A DNA stretch of 64,000 nucleotides. Source: DASVFB01 sp963766345. GTDB taxonomy: Bacteria; Actinomycetota; Thermoleophilia; Gaiellales; Gaiellaceae. Below the pieces are notes generated by a model. The model saw only the letters and a program-made list of their open reading frames with translations, was not told the DNA's origin and made no database searches. Below are positions 1 to 9,142 of the stretch, piece by piece. Each line of letters begins with the position of its first letter. Position 1 is the first letter of the stretch. The DNA lies in contig CAVXZL010000015.1 of the NCBI GenBank assembly GCA_963766345.1, forward strand, positions 1 to 64,000. The letters run 5' to 3'. The position numbers and the translations under genes are program-made.

Positions 1-120
1 CTCGAGCGCCCGCGGACGCAGCTCGCCGTCGAACGGCCACGTCTCCCACTCCTGGACGGGCGGCATGCGCAACCCGTCGCGCTGCACTCGCGCGTACAGC
101 TCCTCTGGTGACTCAGGCAC
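1..120 (-). CDS. N-terminal fragment of an unrecognised protein, cut by the window edge
   Basis: Forty codons read from a GTG at 118-120 to the window edge without a stop. The peptide opens VPESPEELYARV and continues through VQEWETWPFDGELRPRALE. The start overlaps the stop of the glycosyltransferase upstream of it on this strand (GTGCCTGA), which suggests translational coupling in one operon. The composition is that of a real coding frame. I have a weak impression of an N-terminus seen on some actinobacterial HIT or GalT-like proteins, but no catalytic motif is visible, so no function is assigned. Confidence 0.5.
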   Translation of the reverse strand, partial: MPESPEELYARVQRDGLRMPPVQEWETWPFDGELRPRALE

Positions 121-1147
121 GCACGCGTTCGGCGGCGGCCTCGTAGGCCTTCACGTAATCGCGAACCATCCTCATCGGAGAGAAGCGCTCCTCGACGTAG
201 CTGCGGAGCTCGCGCGGATCGAGCCGGTCGGCCTGCTCGAGCGCCGCCGGGATGATGCGGTAGTCGTCGACGATCACCCCGGAGCGGCCGTGCTCGATCA
301 CCTCGGGCACAGCGCCGCGGGAAGTCGCGATCACCGGCGTCCCGCACGCCATCGACTCGATCATCACGAGGCCGAACGGCTCCTCCCACTCGATCGGGAA
401 CAGCGTCGCGCGCGCGTGCTGCAGCAGCTCGACCTTCTGCCCGTGCGAGACCTCGCCGAGCCACTCGATGCCGTCCCCGAGGTGCGGCTCGACGAACTCC
501 GCGAAGTAGTCGCGCTCCTTCGGCTCGCGCATCTTGCCGGCGAGCTTGAGCGGCAGCCCGGCTTCCATCGCGACGGCGACCGCCCGGTGCGCTCCCTTGT
601 CGGGGCTCATGCGGCCGAGGAACAGCAGGTAGTCCCCGCGGGCGCGTCGGAACGGGTAGACGGACAGGTCGAGCGCGTTCGGGCAGTTCGCGATCCAGTT
701 GAGATCCGGGCGCGGCTTGCGCTGGTTCATCGACAGCGAGACGAGCGCCGTGTCGGGCGCCACCGCGGCGACCTGGTCGTAGAGCAGTCCTGGCTCGTCG
801 TCGAGCGGCCCGTGGACGGTGTGAACGACCGGGGTGTCGACGGCAGCGCCGAGCGCTGCGGCGGACGGCCCCGAGTGGTCGTTGATGACGTCGAACTCGT
901 CCGCGCGCTCGAGGCAGTGCAGCACGTGACGCAGCTCCCAGAACGAGCGCCCGATCCACTCGCTCGGCGCGACGCGGTGCACGGCCGCGAGCTTGGCCTT
1001 CGTGAGCGAGTCACCCGACGCGAACAGCGTCACGTCGTGACCGCTGTCGACGAGGCCGTCCGCGAGCAGCGAGACGACCCATTCGATTCCGCCGTAGCCG
1101 ATCGGCGGGACGGGGAACCAGCACGGCGCCAGCACGGCGATTCTCAT
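113..1147 (-). CDS. GT-B fold glycosyltransferase (family 4-like)
   Basis: This 344-residue protein probably transfers a sugar from a nucleotide-sugar donor in the cytosol. The N-terminus has the GT-B pattern: MRIAVLAPCWFPVPPIGYGG followed by EWVVSLLADGLVDSGHDVTL. The C-terminal donor domain carries FLGRMSPDKGAHRAV near residue 175 and the family hallmark EPFGLVMIESMACGTPVIA near residue 257, where the EX7E glutamates lie. Length is usual for the family. Its ATG overlaps the TGA of the upstream glycosidase (ATGA), so the two are probably co-translated, pointing to glycogen, trehalose or glycoside metabolism. Donor and acceptor cannot be read from sequence. Trehalose synthase-like or mannosyltransferase roles remain possible. 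Confidence 0.9.
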   Translation of the reverse strand: MRIAVLAPCWFPVPPIGYGGIEWVVSLLADGLVDSGHDVTLFASGDSLTKAKLAAVHRVAPSEWIGRSFWELRHVLHCLERADEFDVINDHSGPSAAALGAAVDTPVVHTVHGPLDDEPGLLYDQVAAVAPDTALVSLSMNQRKPRPDLNWIANCPNALDLSVYPFRRARGDYLLFLGRMSPDKGAHRAVAVAMEAGLPLKLAGKMREPKERDYFAEFVEPHLGDGIEWLGEVSHGQKVELLQHARATLFPIEWEEPFGLVMIESMACGTPVIATSRGAVPEVIEHGRSGVIVDDYRIIPAALEQADRLDPRELRSYVEERFSPMRMVRDYVKAYEAAAERVRA

Positions 1148-3201
1148 ACGGCACTCACCTCCACCCCTCCATCATGCACGCGAACGTCCCACGTCGTCTC
1201 GAATGCGCGTACGCCCGAAAGCCGAATCGAGCCGGTCCAGTGCGGCAACTCCGCCGGAGCGACCGACTCGAGCCGGTGCCGCTCCGGGTTCGGCTGCAGG
1301 CCGAGCAGCACCTGCAGCAGGAGGACCGGCGTGCCCGCCGCCCACGCCTGCGGCCGCGCAGCCGTCGGGTAGGCGATCGGGAACGGCGTCTCGGAGCGGC
1401 GCAGCCCCGCGAACACCTCAGGCAGCTGGAAGTCGAAGTGACGAGCCGCCGCGAGCGTGCGCTGGACGATGCGCTGTGCCTCGGGCCAGCGCTCGTACTG
1501 CGCAAGGCCGAGTGCGATCAGGGAGTTGTCGTGTGGCCAGACGGTGCCGTTGTGGTACGAGAGCGGGCTGTACGCCGCGTCGTCCTCGGACATCGTGCGG
1601 ATGCCCCAGCCCGACCACAGGCCCTCGCCCATCAGCCGGTCGACGACGGCGTCGACGCGCTCCGGCGGGACGATGCGCGACCACAGCAGGTGTCCCATGT
1701 TCGAGCAGACCGAGTCGACGCGGCGCTTGTCGCCGTCGAGCGCGAGCGCGTAGAAGCCGCCGCGGTCGTCGCACCAGAAGGCCTCGTCGAATCGCCGCTT
1801 CAGCTCATCGGCCTCACGCGCCAGCCGGTCGGCGAGGTTGCGGTCGCGCCAGACGTCGCGTGCGATCTCCACGAGCCGCCGCTTGGCGTCGTACACGTAC
1901 CCCTGCACCTCGCACGGCGCGATCGCGCCCTCCGCGATGCGGCCGTCGTGGAACCGTTGCGAGTCTTCGGAGTCCTTCCACGACTGCACGTCGAGCCCGT
2001 GCGGCGCCCGCTTCTCGAACTCGACGAAGCCGTCGCCGTCGCGGTCGCCGTAGCGGTCGATCCACTCGAGCGCGCGCAGCGCAGGCTCCCGGAACTCCTG
2101 CGCGGTCGTGACGTCGCCGGTCCAGCGCCACAACTCCGAGAAGAGGATCAGGTAGAGCGGGGTCGCGTCGACGGTGCCGTAGTAGCGCGCGAACCAGTTC
2201 TCGGCGGCGCGGCCTCGTCGCACCTCGTGGACGATCTTGCCGGGCTCCGCGTCGATCGACGGATCGTCTTCGGTCGCCTGCAGCGTGGCGAGCACCTCGA
2301 GCGCATTGCGCGCCAGCTCCGGCCCGAACAGCAGCGTCTGCAGGCACGTGATCAGCGTGTCGCGACCGAAGACGGTCATGAACCACGGCATGCCCGCGGC
2401 GGGGAGCTTGACGAGCGCGGACTCGTCCGAGCTCCGCATCCGGAGCGCGGCGAGGTCGCTCACCGACTGACCGAACGACCGCTCGAGCTCCGTCCAGCTC
2501 GAGCGAAGCTGCGGCACGCGCAGCTGCCACGCGGCGAGGGAATCGCGAACGCGCGTGCGCTCGTCGCCGAAGCGGCGGCCGATCGTGTGCGGCGGGAGCG
2601 GCCCGCCGTCGGCGACGGGAACGACGTCGAGCCGTATCTCCCAGCGCTCGCGCGGGTCGAGCTCGATCGTGTACGTCACGTTCGCGCCGTCGACCGCCCC
2701 GTGCTTGGAGAGGATCACGTGCGTGCACAGGTCGTCGTCCTCGAGCACGAACTGGTTCTCGTCGCCGTCGTACCTCGGCGTCACCGGAGGCGGCAGCGGC
2801 TTCGCGGTCGCCGGATCGCCGAGCGCGAAGTCGTGCTGTTTCACCGAGAGGATGTCCGCGAAGTCCGCGGCGAACTCGAGCCCGAGCTCGAAGGCGACGG
2901 GATCCATCGAGTGGTTGTCGATCATCACGACGTCCTGCATCGCCTCGCCGACGAACCGCTCGCGCGTGATCGAGAGCTGGTCCGTGCGCAGGCCGCCGGC
3001 GAGCGGGTTGCGAAGGAAGAACGCTGCCGAGAAGTACTCGACCTTGCCCGCCGAGAGCGGCAGCGGCTTGGCGCCGTTGACCCTGAGACAGAGGCGCGAC
3101 AGGAAGCGCGTGTCCTGCGTGAAGAAGCCGCTCGTCATCTCGCCGACGTCGCCGATGTCGTCGCAGATGCAGAACGTCGATCCTTCGAGGATCGTGAGCA
3201 C
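1144..3201 (-). CDS. Amylo-alpha-1,6-glucosidase / GDE-family glycosidase
   Basis: A 685-residue protein of the glycogen-debranching type. The N-terminal beta domain (about residues 1-200) begins VLTILEGSTFCICDDIGDV and includes GFFTQDTRFLSRL. The C-terminal alpha/alpha barrel carries MPWFMTVFGRDTLIT near residue 268 and the acidic SYHNGTVWPHDNSL near residue 560. The frame is open far upstream, but those upstream codons lie inside the SDR gene, so I take the GTG at 3199-3201, two bases past the SDR stop. The family likely hydrolyses alpha-glucosidic branch bonds. Actinobacterial members next to glycosyltransferases are often annotated only as glycogen debranching protein, and substrate here is inferred. 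Confidence 0.87.
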   Translation of the reverse strand: MLTILEGSTFCICDDIGDVGEMTSGFFTQDTRFLSRLCLRVNGAKPLPLSAGKVEYFSAAFFLRNPLAGGLRTDQLSITRERFVGEAMQDVVMIDNHSMDPVAFELGLEFAADFADILSVKQHDFALGDPATAKPLPPPVTPRYDGDENQFVLEDDDLCTHVILSKHGAVDGANVTYTIELDPRERWEIRLDVVPVADGGPLPPHTIGRRFGDERTRVRDSLAAWQLRVPQLRSSWTELERSFGQSVSDLAALRMRSSDESALVKLPAAGMPWFMTVFGRDTLITCLQTLLFGPELARNALEVLATLQATEDDPSIDAEPGKIVHEVRRGRAAENWFARYYGTVDATPLYLILFSELWRWTGDVTTAQEFREPALRALEWIDRYGDRDGDGFVEFEKRAPHGLDVQSWKDSEDSQRFHDGRIAEGAIAPCEVQGYVYDAKRRLVEIARDVWRDRNLADRLAREADELKRRFDEAFWCDDRGGFYALALDGDKRRVDSVCSNMGHLLWSRIVPPERVDAVVDRLMGEGLWSGWGIRTMSEDDAAYSPLSYHNGTVWPHDNSLIALGLAQYERWPEAQRIVQRTLAAARHFDFQLPEVFAGLRRSETPFPIAYPTAARPQAWAAGTPVLLLQVLLGLQPNPERHRLESVAPAELPHWTGSIRLSGVRAFETTWDVRVHDGGVEVSAV

Positions 3202-3203
3202 AG

Positions 3204-3950
3204 CTAGTTGCGAACGATTCGTGTGCCGGTCGACTGCGCGAGCGCCGTGACGACGATCTCGTCGACGTTCACGTGCGCCGGCCGGGTGAGCGCGAACATG
3301 ATGCAGTCGGCGACGTCCTCGGCGTGGATCGGGCCGCCGAGCGCGACGTCCCGGTACACCGCGCGCGCTTTCTCCGCGTCGCCGCGGAAGCGGACGAGCG
3401 AGAAGCCGTCGGTCTCGACCAGGCCGGGCGCGAGCGTCGTGATGCGGATCGGCTTGCCGAGGAGATCCTCGCGAAGAGCGCGCGAGAACGTGTGCACGGC
3501 CGCCTTCGAGAGGCAGTAGAGCGTCCCCTTCTCGTACGGCCACATCGCAGCGATGCTGCCCATGTTCACGACGTGGCCGCCGTGCTCGAGATGCGGCAGC
3601 GCGAGCCGCGTGATCCGGACGACGCCGCTGATGTTCGTCTCGATGACCGTCTGCTCGTCCTCCTCGGTCGACTCGGCGAACGGATCGCGGCCGAGCGCCA
3701 GGCCCGCGTTGTTCACGAGGATGTCGAGGCCGCCGAGCTCTGCGCAAGCGCGCTCGACGAAGGCGACGCAGCTCGCGGCGTCGGTGACGTCGAGCTCGAG
3801 CGCTACGTCCGCTTCGATCGCGTCGACGCGGCGCGCGCCTCCTGCGACGCGGACGCCCGCCTCGCGCAGCTGCTTCACCGTCGCGTCGCCGATGCCGCTC
3901 GACGCGCCGGTGACGATCGCCCTCTTGCCGTGAAGGTCAACGCCGGCCAC
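3204..3950 (-). CDS. Short-chain dehydrogenase/reductase (classical SDR)
   Basis: A 248-residue NAD(P)-dependent oxidoreductase. The Rossmann motif TGASSGIG is at residues 14-21, NNAG near 82, and the catalytic YxxxK is within YCLSKAAVHTF near 146. LAPGLVETDGF follows the active site. Length matches classical SDRs. It lies two bases upstream of the glycosidase and 10 bases downstream of the cation transporter stop on the same strand, so a single minus-strand transcript from the M48 gene to the glycosyltransferase is plausible. Substrate is unknown; family members act on sugars, alcohols and ketones. Confidence 0.92.
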   Translation of the reverse strand: MAGVDLHGKRAIVTGASSGIGDATVKQLREAGVRVAGGARRVDAIEADVALELDVTDAASCVAFVERACAELGGLDILVNNAGLALGRDPFAESTEEDEQTVIETNISGVVRITRLALPHLEHGGHVVNMGSIAAMWPYEKGTLYCLSKAAVHTFSRALREDLLGKPIRITTLAPGLVETDGFSLVRFRGDAEKARAVYRDVALGGPIHAEDVADCIMFALTRPAHVNVDEIVVTALAQSTGTRIVRN

Positions 3951-3960
3951 GAAGATGACC

Positions 3961-4851
3961 TTAACGACGCTCGATCGTCAACAGCCGCGGTTCCGCGTGT
4001 TCGACCTGCAGCGTCGTGTGGTCGAGCGCGAACCGCTCCCTCAGCATTCGCTCGAGATTCCGACGCACGGCGTGGCAATCGGCCTCGGGCGCCACGAGCA
4101 CGTGCGCGGCGAGCGCCGGGAAGCCGCTGGTGACCGTCCACACGTGCAGGTCGTGCACCTGAACGACGTCGTGCTCGGCGACGAGTGCGCGGCCGACCTC
4201 CTCGGGGTCGATCGCCGTCGGCGAGCGCTCCATGAAGATCAGAGCCGACTCGTGGAGAAGGCCCCAGCTGGCCCACAGCATGAGCGCCGCGACGCCGAGG
4301 CTCGCAAGCGGGTCGAAGCGGTCCCAACCGGTGACGAGAATGAGCGCGCCTGCGATTGCCGTCCCGGCGAAGGCGATCATGTCCGTCGCGACGTGCAGGA
4401 AGGCGCCGCGGACGTTCAGGCTCTCGCGCGACGCGCGCGAGAGCACTGCAGTCGCCGCCGCGTTGACCGCGATCCCCACGAGCGCGACGACGAGCACGAC
4501 GCCGCCGCGGACCTCGTCCGGCGTGATCAGCCGACGGATTGCACCGAACACGATCAGCAGCGCCACGACGAGGAGCGTCACGCCGTTCGCCTGTGCGGCG
4601 AGGATCTCCAGCCGCTTGTAGCCGAAAGTCCAGCGACCCTGCGCCGGCCGCGCGGCGAGCGTCGCCGCGAAGAGCGCGAACGCGAGCGCGCCTGCGTCGG
4701 TGAGCATGTGACCGGCGTCGGCGAGCAGCGCGAGCGAGCCGGCGACGACGGCTGCGACGACCTCCGCGACGAGGAACGCGCCGATCAGGACGAGCGCGAT
4801 CGTCAGCGAGCGCCGGTCCGCGTCGTGCCGGTGACCGTGATCGTCGTGCAA
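3961..4851 (-). CDS. Cation diffusion facilitator (CzcD/ZitB-like Zn2+/Co2+ efflux)
   Basis: A 296-residue membrane antiporter expected to export zinc, cobalt or cadmium in exchange for protons. The His/Asp-rich N-terminus (MHDDHGHRHDAD) is followed by the CDF signature LLADAGHMLTDAGALAF near residue 40, whose paired D and H residues bind metal. About six hydrophobic helices follow, with the second metal motif HVATDMIAFAG near 153. The cytoplasmic domain includes VHDLHVWTVTSG. Length is typical. The metal is not determinable from sequence alone. Confidence 0.93.
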   Translation of the reverse strand: MHDDHGHRHDADRRSLTIALVLIGAFLVAEVVAAVVAGSLALLADAGHMLTDAGALAFALFAATLAARPAQGRWTFGYKRLEILAAQANGVTLLVVALLIVFGAIRRLITPDEVRGGVVLVVALVGIAVNAAATAVLSRASRESLNVRGAFLHVATDMIAFAGTAIAGALILVTGWDRFDPLASLGVAALMLWASWGLLHESALIFMERSPTAIDPEEVGRALVAEHDVVQVHDLHVWTVTSGFPALAAHVLVAPEADCHAVRRNLERMLRERFALDHTTLQVEHAEPRLLTIERR

Positions 4852-4862
4852 CTGAGGCTCAC

Positions 4863-5936
4863 CTAGAGACCCACCGCCGCGAGCCGCTCGACGGGAGTCG
4901 GATGCGTGAAGAGGAACGCGTAGACGAGACGCGGCGGATCGAGATCCGAGAGGTTCGCCGTCGCCAGCCGGCGGAACGCCGCTTCGAACGCGCCGGGGTC
5001 GTGAGTCATGTCGAGCGCAAAGCGATCGGCCCGGCGCTCGAGCCGACGCGAGAACGCGGCCGTCAACGGCAGCGACGCGACCTCCAGGAGTCCCCAGACG
5101 AGCAGCAGCAGCGGAATGTGCCGCGGTGTCGGGTCTAGCGGCCAGGCGACGAGCACTGCGACCGCGGCGCTCGCCATCGCGAGGATCGTTCCCTTCGCAA
5201 TGTCGCGATGCCGCCGGTGACCGAGCTCGTGCGCGACGACAACTTCGAGCTCGGGCTGCTCCGCCTCGTCGAGCAGCGTGTCGAAGACGACGACGCGCCG
5301 GGTACTGCCGATCCCCGAGACGTAGGCGTTGTGCTTGCGCGTCCGCCGGCTCGCGTCGGCGACGAGCACCTCGCGCACGGGCACACCGGCGCGGTCGGCC
5401 AGTGAGCGCAAGGCGCCCGCGAGCTCACGGTCGGGAAGCGGCTCGAAGCGGTTGAACACCGGCTCGAGCAGCACGGGCGCCACGAACACCAGCAGGAGCA
5501 CGAGCAGGCAGGCTCCGAGCACGGAGACGAGCGGCCACCACGTCGGGAAGACGTGCGTCGACCCGATCAGGGCGAGCAGCACGACCGACGTGAGCACCGC
5601 GCCGACGGCGAAGCCCTTCACGTGATCGAGCGCCCATGCGCCCGGCGTCTGCGTCGAGAAGCCCCAGCGACGCTCGCGGACGAAGCCTCGCCAGAACGCG
5701 AGCGGCAGCCGCACGACGTCGAGGATCGCGAGCACGAGCACCGTGAAGACGAGCGTGCCGACCCACCACGGTCCGACGGCGGCCTCGAAGATGCGGTCCC
5801 CGAGCCAACCGAACGCGAGCAAAGCCGTCACAAGAGTTGTCAGGAAAATGTCAACTGCGAGCGCGACGTAGAGCGGGCGATGGTAGGCGCGCGCCCGGGC
5901 TACCTCATCCGGAGTGAAGAAAACCGTGGGATCCAC
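4863..5936 (-). CDS. M48 family membrane zinc metalloprotease (HtpX/Ste24-like)
   Basis: The protein has 357 residues if the GTG at 5934-5936 is used; the frame is open much further upstream but those codons overlap the divergent FtsH-like gene. Four or more hydrophobic helices precede the catalytic VVVAHELGHRRHRDI (HExxH) near residue 238. A downstream RRLERRADRFALDM supplies the third zinc-binding glutamate region. It ends FTHPTPVERLAAVGL, the usual M48 C-terminal histidine motif. It probably cleaves membrane or misfolded proteins at the cytoplasmic face. Its divergent partner is another membrane protease, suggesting a local membrane quality-control module. Confidence 0.9.
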   Translation of the reverse strand: MDPTVFFTPDEVARARAYHRPLYVALAVDIFLTTLVTALLAFGWLGDRIFEAAVGPWWVGTLVFTVLVLAILDVVRLPLAFWRGFVRERRWGFSTQTPGAWALDHVKGFAVGAVLTSVVLLALIGSTHVFPTWWPLVSVLGACLLVLLLVFVAPVLLEPVFNRFEPLPDRELAGALRSLADRAGVPVREVLVADASRRTRKHNAYVSGIGSTRRVVVFDTLLDEAEQPELEVVVAHELGHRRHRDIAKGTILAMASAAVAVLVAWPLDPTPRHIPLLLLVWGLLEVASLPLTAAFSRRLERRADRFALDMTHDPGAFEAAFRRLATANLSDLDPPRLVYAFLFTHPTPVERLAAVGL

Positions 5937-5978
5937 CGATTTCGTAGCCAGATTACTGCCCCTTATGACGCCCCTCTC

Positions 5979-5984
5979 TAAAAT
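5979..5984 (+). promoter_or_regulatory. Candidate -10 element (TAAAAT) for a leaderless FtsH-like mRNA
   Basis: TAAAAT ends exactly six bases before the ATG at 5991, the spacing expected if transcription begins at the start codon. No Shine-Dalgarno sequence lies in those six bases. Leaderless transcripts with a TAnnnT box at this spacing are common in actinobacteria. No clear -35 is visible. Confidence 0.55.
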
Positions 5985-5990
5985 CGATCC

Positions 5991-8408
5991 ATGACGGACC
6001 CGCGTTCTCTGGCGCTCCCGGACAGGGCGCAGTCGACCGAGCTCGCCCAGCAGTGGCGTGTGCTCGCGCGGGCGGCGACGTTCGTCGCGATCCTGACCAG
6101 CCCGGCCGCGTTCGTCTACCTCCACAAGCAGCAAGGCTGGTCGCTCGGCTGGTCGATCGCCGGCGCGATCTTCCTCGTCGCGGCCTTCCGCGGCTTCATC
6201 GATCTCATCCTCCGGCGCTTCCTGCCGTGGCCGAGCCTGTTCGGCACCGAGGACGCACGCCTTCGCGACGAGGACGTGATCAACCGCCGCCGGGCTTCGT
6301 TCTGGGGCTTCGCGTGGCGGCTCGTCCGCGCCTTCCTGGTGCTCGTGCTGCTCGTGACGCTGTACCGGTCGCTCGTCTACGGCTGGTCGGATCCGTGGCA
6401 CGTCGCGAAGTCGATCTTCCACTGGATCGTCACGCTTCCGACCCGGCTGCGCGCGTACCTGCCGTTCCTCGCGATCCTGCCCTTCTACTTCATCTTCAAC
6501 TTCGTGATCCTCATGGGGCCGATGCTCCTGATGGGCATCTCGCAGATCCGCGGCTTCGAGCCGGGCGACGCGGACTGGGGCGTGAAGCTCGACGACGTCC
6601 GCGGGCAGAAGGAGGCGAAGGAGGAGGTACGCCGGATCGTGTCGCTGTGGCAGTCGGGCGAGCACTTCGAGAAGGCCGGCGGCAAGCGCGAGCGCGGTCT
6701 CTTGTTCCTCGGCGCGCCGGGGACCGGCAAGACGATGCTCGCGAAGGCGATCGCCACAGGCTTCAACTGCCCCTTCATTTCTATCCCCGGCTCGGGCTTC
6801 GCGCAGACGTTCATCGGCATCGACGCGATCATCGTTCGGTGGCTCGCGCGCAAGGCGAAGAAGATGGCCGCGAAGTGGGGCGGCCAGTGCATCGTCTTCA
6901 TCGACGAGATCGACGCCGTCGGGATGCGCCGCTCGGCGCTGGGAGCCGGCGCCGGTTTCCAGCCGACGAACCTCGAGGACTTCCTCTTCTTCGGCCCGAA
7001 CGGCGCGCTGAACCCGTCCGGAGACATGATCCTCGAGACGCGCGCCTGGCGCGAGAAGCTCTTCGCGCACCGCGCGCCCGAGTCGCGCTCGCCGTACCCG
7101 CGCTGGGCGCAAAAGGTGGGCGGGATCATGAACCAGGCGTTTCCCGGCGGGATGATGGGCGGCACCGGACAGCTCGCGCTGAACCAGTTGCTGATCACGA
7201 TGGACGGCGTCGACACCCCGCCGTTCATGCGCCGGGTGCTCACGAACAAGACGAACCAGATCCTCGACGCGCTGTACATCGTGCCGGCAAAGGTGCGGGG
7301 ACGTTCGCTCCGCCTGCCGAAGCCGAAGCCGCGCCGTGACCAGATCTACTTCATCGGCGCGACAAATGTCCCCATCGACGCGCTCGACCCGGCGCTCACG
7401 CGCCCGGGCCGGATGGGCCGGCACGTCTGGTTCCGCACGCCGACGAAGCAGGACCGCCTCGACATCTTCGACCTCTACCTCGCGAAGGTCTCGCACGACG
7501 AGGAGCTCGACCGGCCGCAGCGCCGCGACGAGATCGCCCGCATCACGAACGGCTACAGCCCCGCGATGATCGACCAGGTCTGCTCGCTCGCTCTGACGTA
7601 TTCACATTTCCGTGGCCGGGCAGCGTTCGAGTGGGACGACATCGTCGAGGCGATGACGACGCTCGAATCCGGCACCGCGATCGGCATCGACTACGTCACC
7701 AGCGAGACGCGCGCGGTCGCGATTCACGAGGCGGGCCACGCCGTCGCGGGTCACGTCTACATGAAGGGCCGCGAGTCGACGCGTCTGTCGATCCGCATGC
7801 GCGGCGGCGCGCTCGGCCATCACCAGGCGCTCGAGAAGGAGGAGCGCTTCAGCCGGTTCCGCAGCGAGGAGATCGGCCTCATCATCTGGGGCCTCGGCTC
7901 GATGGCCGCCGAGCGGATCTTCTACGGCGAGAACACGAACGGCGTCGGCGGCGACCTCCAGTCCGTCACCGCGGCGGCCGCGTGGATGGTCGGTGCATCG
8001 GGCATGGGGCCGGAACGCGTCGAGATCGACCACGTCATGCGGCGCAACGGCCACCCGCGCAAGCGGCTCCCCGCGGAGGTGGAGCGCGCGGAGATCATGC
8101 GCCGCTTCGAGGAGATCGGCATCCAGATCATGAACCGCGCCTCGAACGGCGACGTCGCACACAACGCAATCGCATCGGTGCTTTCCGACCGCGACAAGCG
8201 GCGCATGGTGACGCAGATCCTCGGCCAGGCGTATATGAAGGCGCACCACCTGATCCTCCACAACAAGGACAAGGTCGACGACATCGCCAAGGTCGTCATC
8301 CAGAAGAAGGAGCTCTACGGCGACGAGCTCGTCACGCTGCTGAACGGCGCGAACCTCCAGATTCCCGACGTCGACCTCACCGACGACAAGGCCTGGCCGA
8401 AGCTGTGA
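5991..8408 (+). CDS. FtsH-like membrane AAA ATPase/M41 zinc protease with an enlarged AAA domain
   Basis: An 805-residue ATP-dependent membrane protease. Four hydrophobic segments lie in the first 190 residues, where canonical FtsH has two. Walker A GAPGTGKT is near residue 241, Walker B CIVFIDEIDAVG near 300, the second region of homology ATNVPIDALDPALTRPGRMG near 457, and the zinc site AIHEAGHAV near 578 with GGDLQSVT downstream as the probable third ligand. Canonical FtsH is about 610-650 residues. Here roughly 100 extra residues, including a Gly/Met-rich PGGMMGGTGQ stretch, separate Walker B from the second region of homology. The TGA overlaps the next gene's GTG. It probably unfolds and degrades membrane proteins; specificity is unknown. 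Confidence 0.88.
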   Translation: MTDPRSLALPDRAQSTELAQQWRVLARAATFVAILTSPAAFVYLHKQQGWSLGWSIAGAIFLVAAFRGFIDLILRRFLPWPSLFGTEDARLRDEDVINRRRASFWGFAWRLVRAFLVLVLLVTLYRSLVYGWSDPWHVAKSIFHWIVTLPTRLRAYLPFLAILPFYFIFNFVILMGPMLLMGISQIRGFEPGDADWGVKLDDVRGQKEAKEEVRRIVSLWQSGEHFEKAGGKRERGLLFLGAPGTGKTMLAKAIATGFNCPFISIPGSGFAQTFIGIDAIIVRWLARKAKKMAAKWGGQCIVFIDEIDAVGMRRSALGAGAGFQPTNLEDFLFFGPNGALNPSGDMILETRAWREKLFAHRAPESRSPYPRWAQKVGGIMNQAFPGGMMGGTGQLALNQLLITMDGVDTPPFMRRVLTNKTNQILDALYIVPAKVRGRSLRLPKPKPRRDQIYFIGATNVPIDALDPALTRPGRMGRHVWFRTPTKQDRLDIFDLYLAKVSHDEELDRPQRRDEIARITNGYSPAMIDQVCSLALTYSHFRGRAAFEWDDIVEAMTTLESGTAIGIDYVTSETRAVAIHEAGHAVAGHVYMKGRESTRLSIRMRGGALGHHQALEKEERFSRFRSEEIGLIIWGLGSMAAERIFYGENTNGVGGDLQSVTAAAAWMVGASGMGPERVEIDHVMRRNGHPRKRLPAEVERAEIMRRFEEIGIQIMNRASNGDVAHNAIASVLSDRDKRRMVTQILGQAYMKAHHLILHNKDKVDDIAKVVIQKKELYGDELVTLLNGANLQIPDVDLTDDKAWPKL

Positions 8409-9142
8409 ACGTCGGTCGTCGCTTCTCCATCGCGTACCTCGCCCTCGCCGCGCTGCTCGGCGTCGCGATCGGAACGCTCGTCGTCTTCGTCGAGCGGCCC
8501 GCGCCGAAGCCGCCTCCGCCCTGGTCCGCTTGGCAGCCGAACGAGGCGTCGCGCACTGCGCGGCAGCAGCAGATCGCGTCGCACGTCGGCTCCCAGTACC
8601 AGTCGAACGGCGGCAAGCGGCTCGTCCGCGTGGTCGTGCGCGACCCGGACGCGTCTCCGAACCCGATTCGCGATGTCGCCCTCGCCCGCAACCTGGATCC
8701 AACGCAGCAGAGCGACGTGCTCGGCGTCGTCGACTCGACGAAGACCGCGATGTACATCCTTTGCGGCGACGGGCCGCACTGCGCGATCAAGGAGGGCGAG
8801 CCGTCGGTGGCGCGCGGCACCGTGCTCCGCCGGGAGGCGCTCGAACTCGCGCTGTACTCGTTCCGTTACCTCGAGGACACGGATTCGGTCGTGGCCTTCT
8901 TCCCGCCGCAGAAGGGCAAGAACCTGAGCCACGTCTACTTCTTCGCGAAGACCGACTTCAAGGACGAGCTCGCGGAACCGCTTCGGTTCACGCTGCCGCA
9001 GTCGAAGCTCCATGTGCCGGGCGGCCTCGCACCGCGCGAACGCCGGACGGTCGATGCGCTGACGGTGCCGCGCCAGTTCCGTTTTGCGTTGCGGCGCGAG
9101 CGTGACGGCGCGAACGTGCTCGTGCTGGCGCCGGGGAGCTAG
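8405..9142 (+). CDS. Membrane-anchored protein of unknown function, coupled to the FtsH-like protease
   Basis: A 245-residue protein starting at the GTG of a GTGA overlap with the protease stop. One N-terminal membrane helix (IAYLALAALLGVAIGTLVVF) is followed by a Pro-rich linker (RPAPKPPPPW) and a soluble domain of about 200 residues. That domain contains two cysteines (ILCGDGPHCAIKEG) and ends in VLVLAPGS. By topology the soluble part is probably outside the membrane. No enzymatic motif is recognised. The overlap argues for a matched stoichiometry with the protease, so an adaptor or modulator like HflK/HflC or YccA in role (not in sequence) is a reasonable guess. Confidence 0.75.
   Translation: MNVGRRFSIAYLALAALLGVAIGTLVVFVERPAPKPPPPWSAWQPNEASRTARQQQIASHVGSQYQSNGGKRLVRVVVRDPDASPNPIRDVALARNLDPTQQSDVLGVVDSTKTAMYILCGDGPHCAIKEGEPSVARGTVLRREALELALYSFRYLEDTDSVVAFFPPQKGKNLSHVYFFAKTDFKDELAEPLRFTLPQSKLHVPGGLAPRERRTVDALTVPRQFRFALRRERDGANVLVLAPGS

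Noticed and set aside
3202..3747. Upstream extension of the GDE glycosidase frame
   Set aside because: These codons lie inside the SDR gene on the same strand in another frame and are low complexity.
5937..7496. Upstream extension of the M48 protease frame
   Set aside because: The added 520 codons are Arg/Glu/Val-rich antisense of the FtsH-like gene; the hydrophobic M48 protein begins at about 5936.
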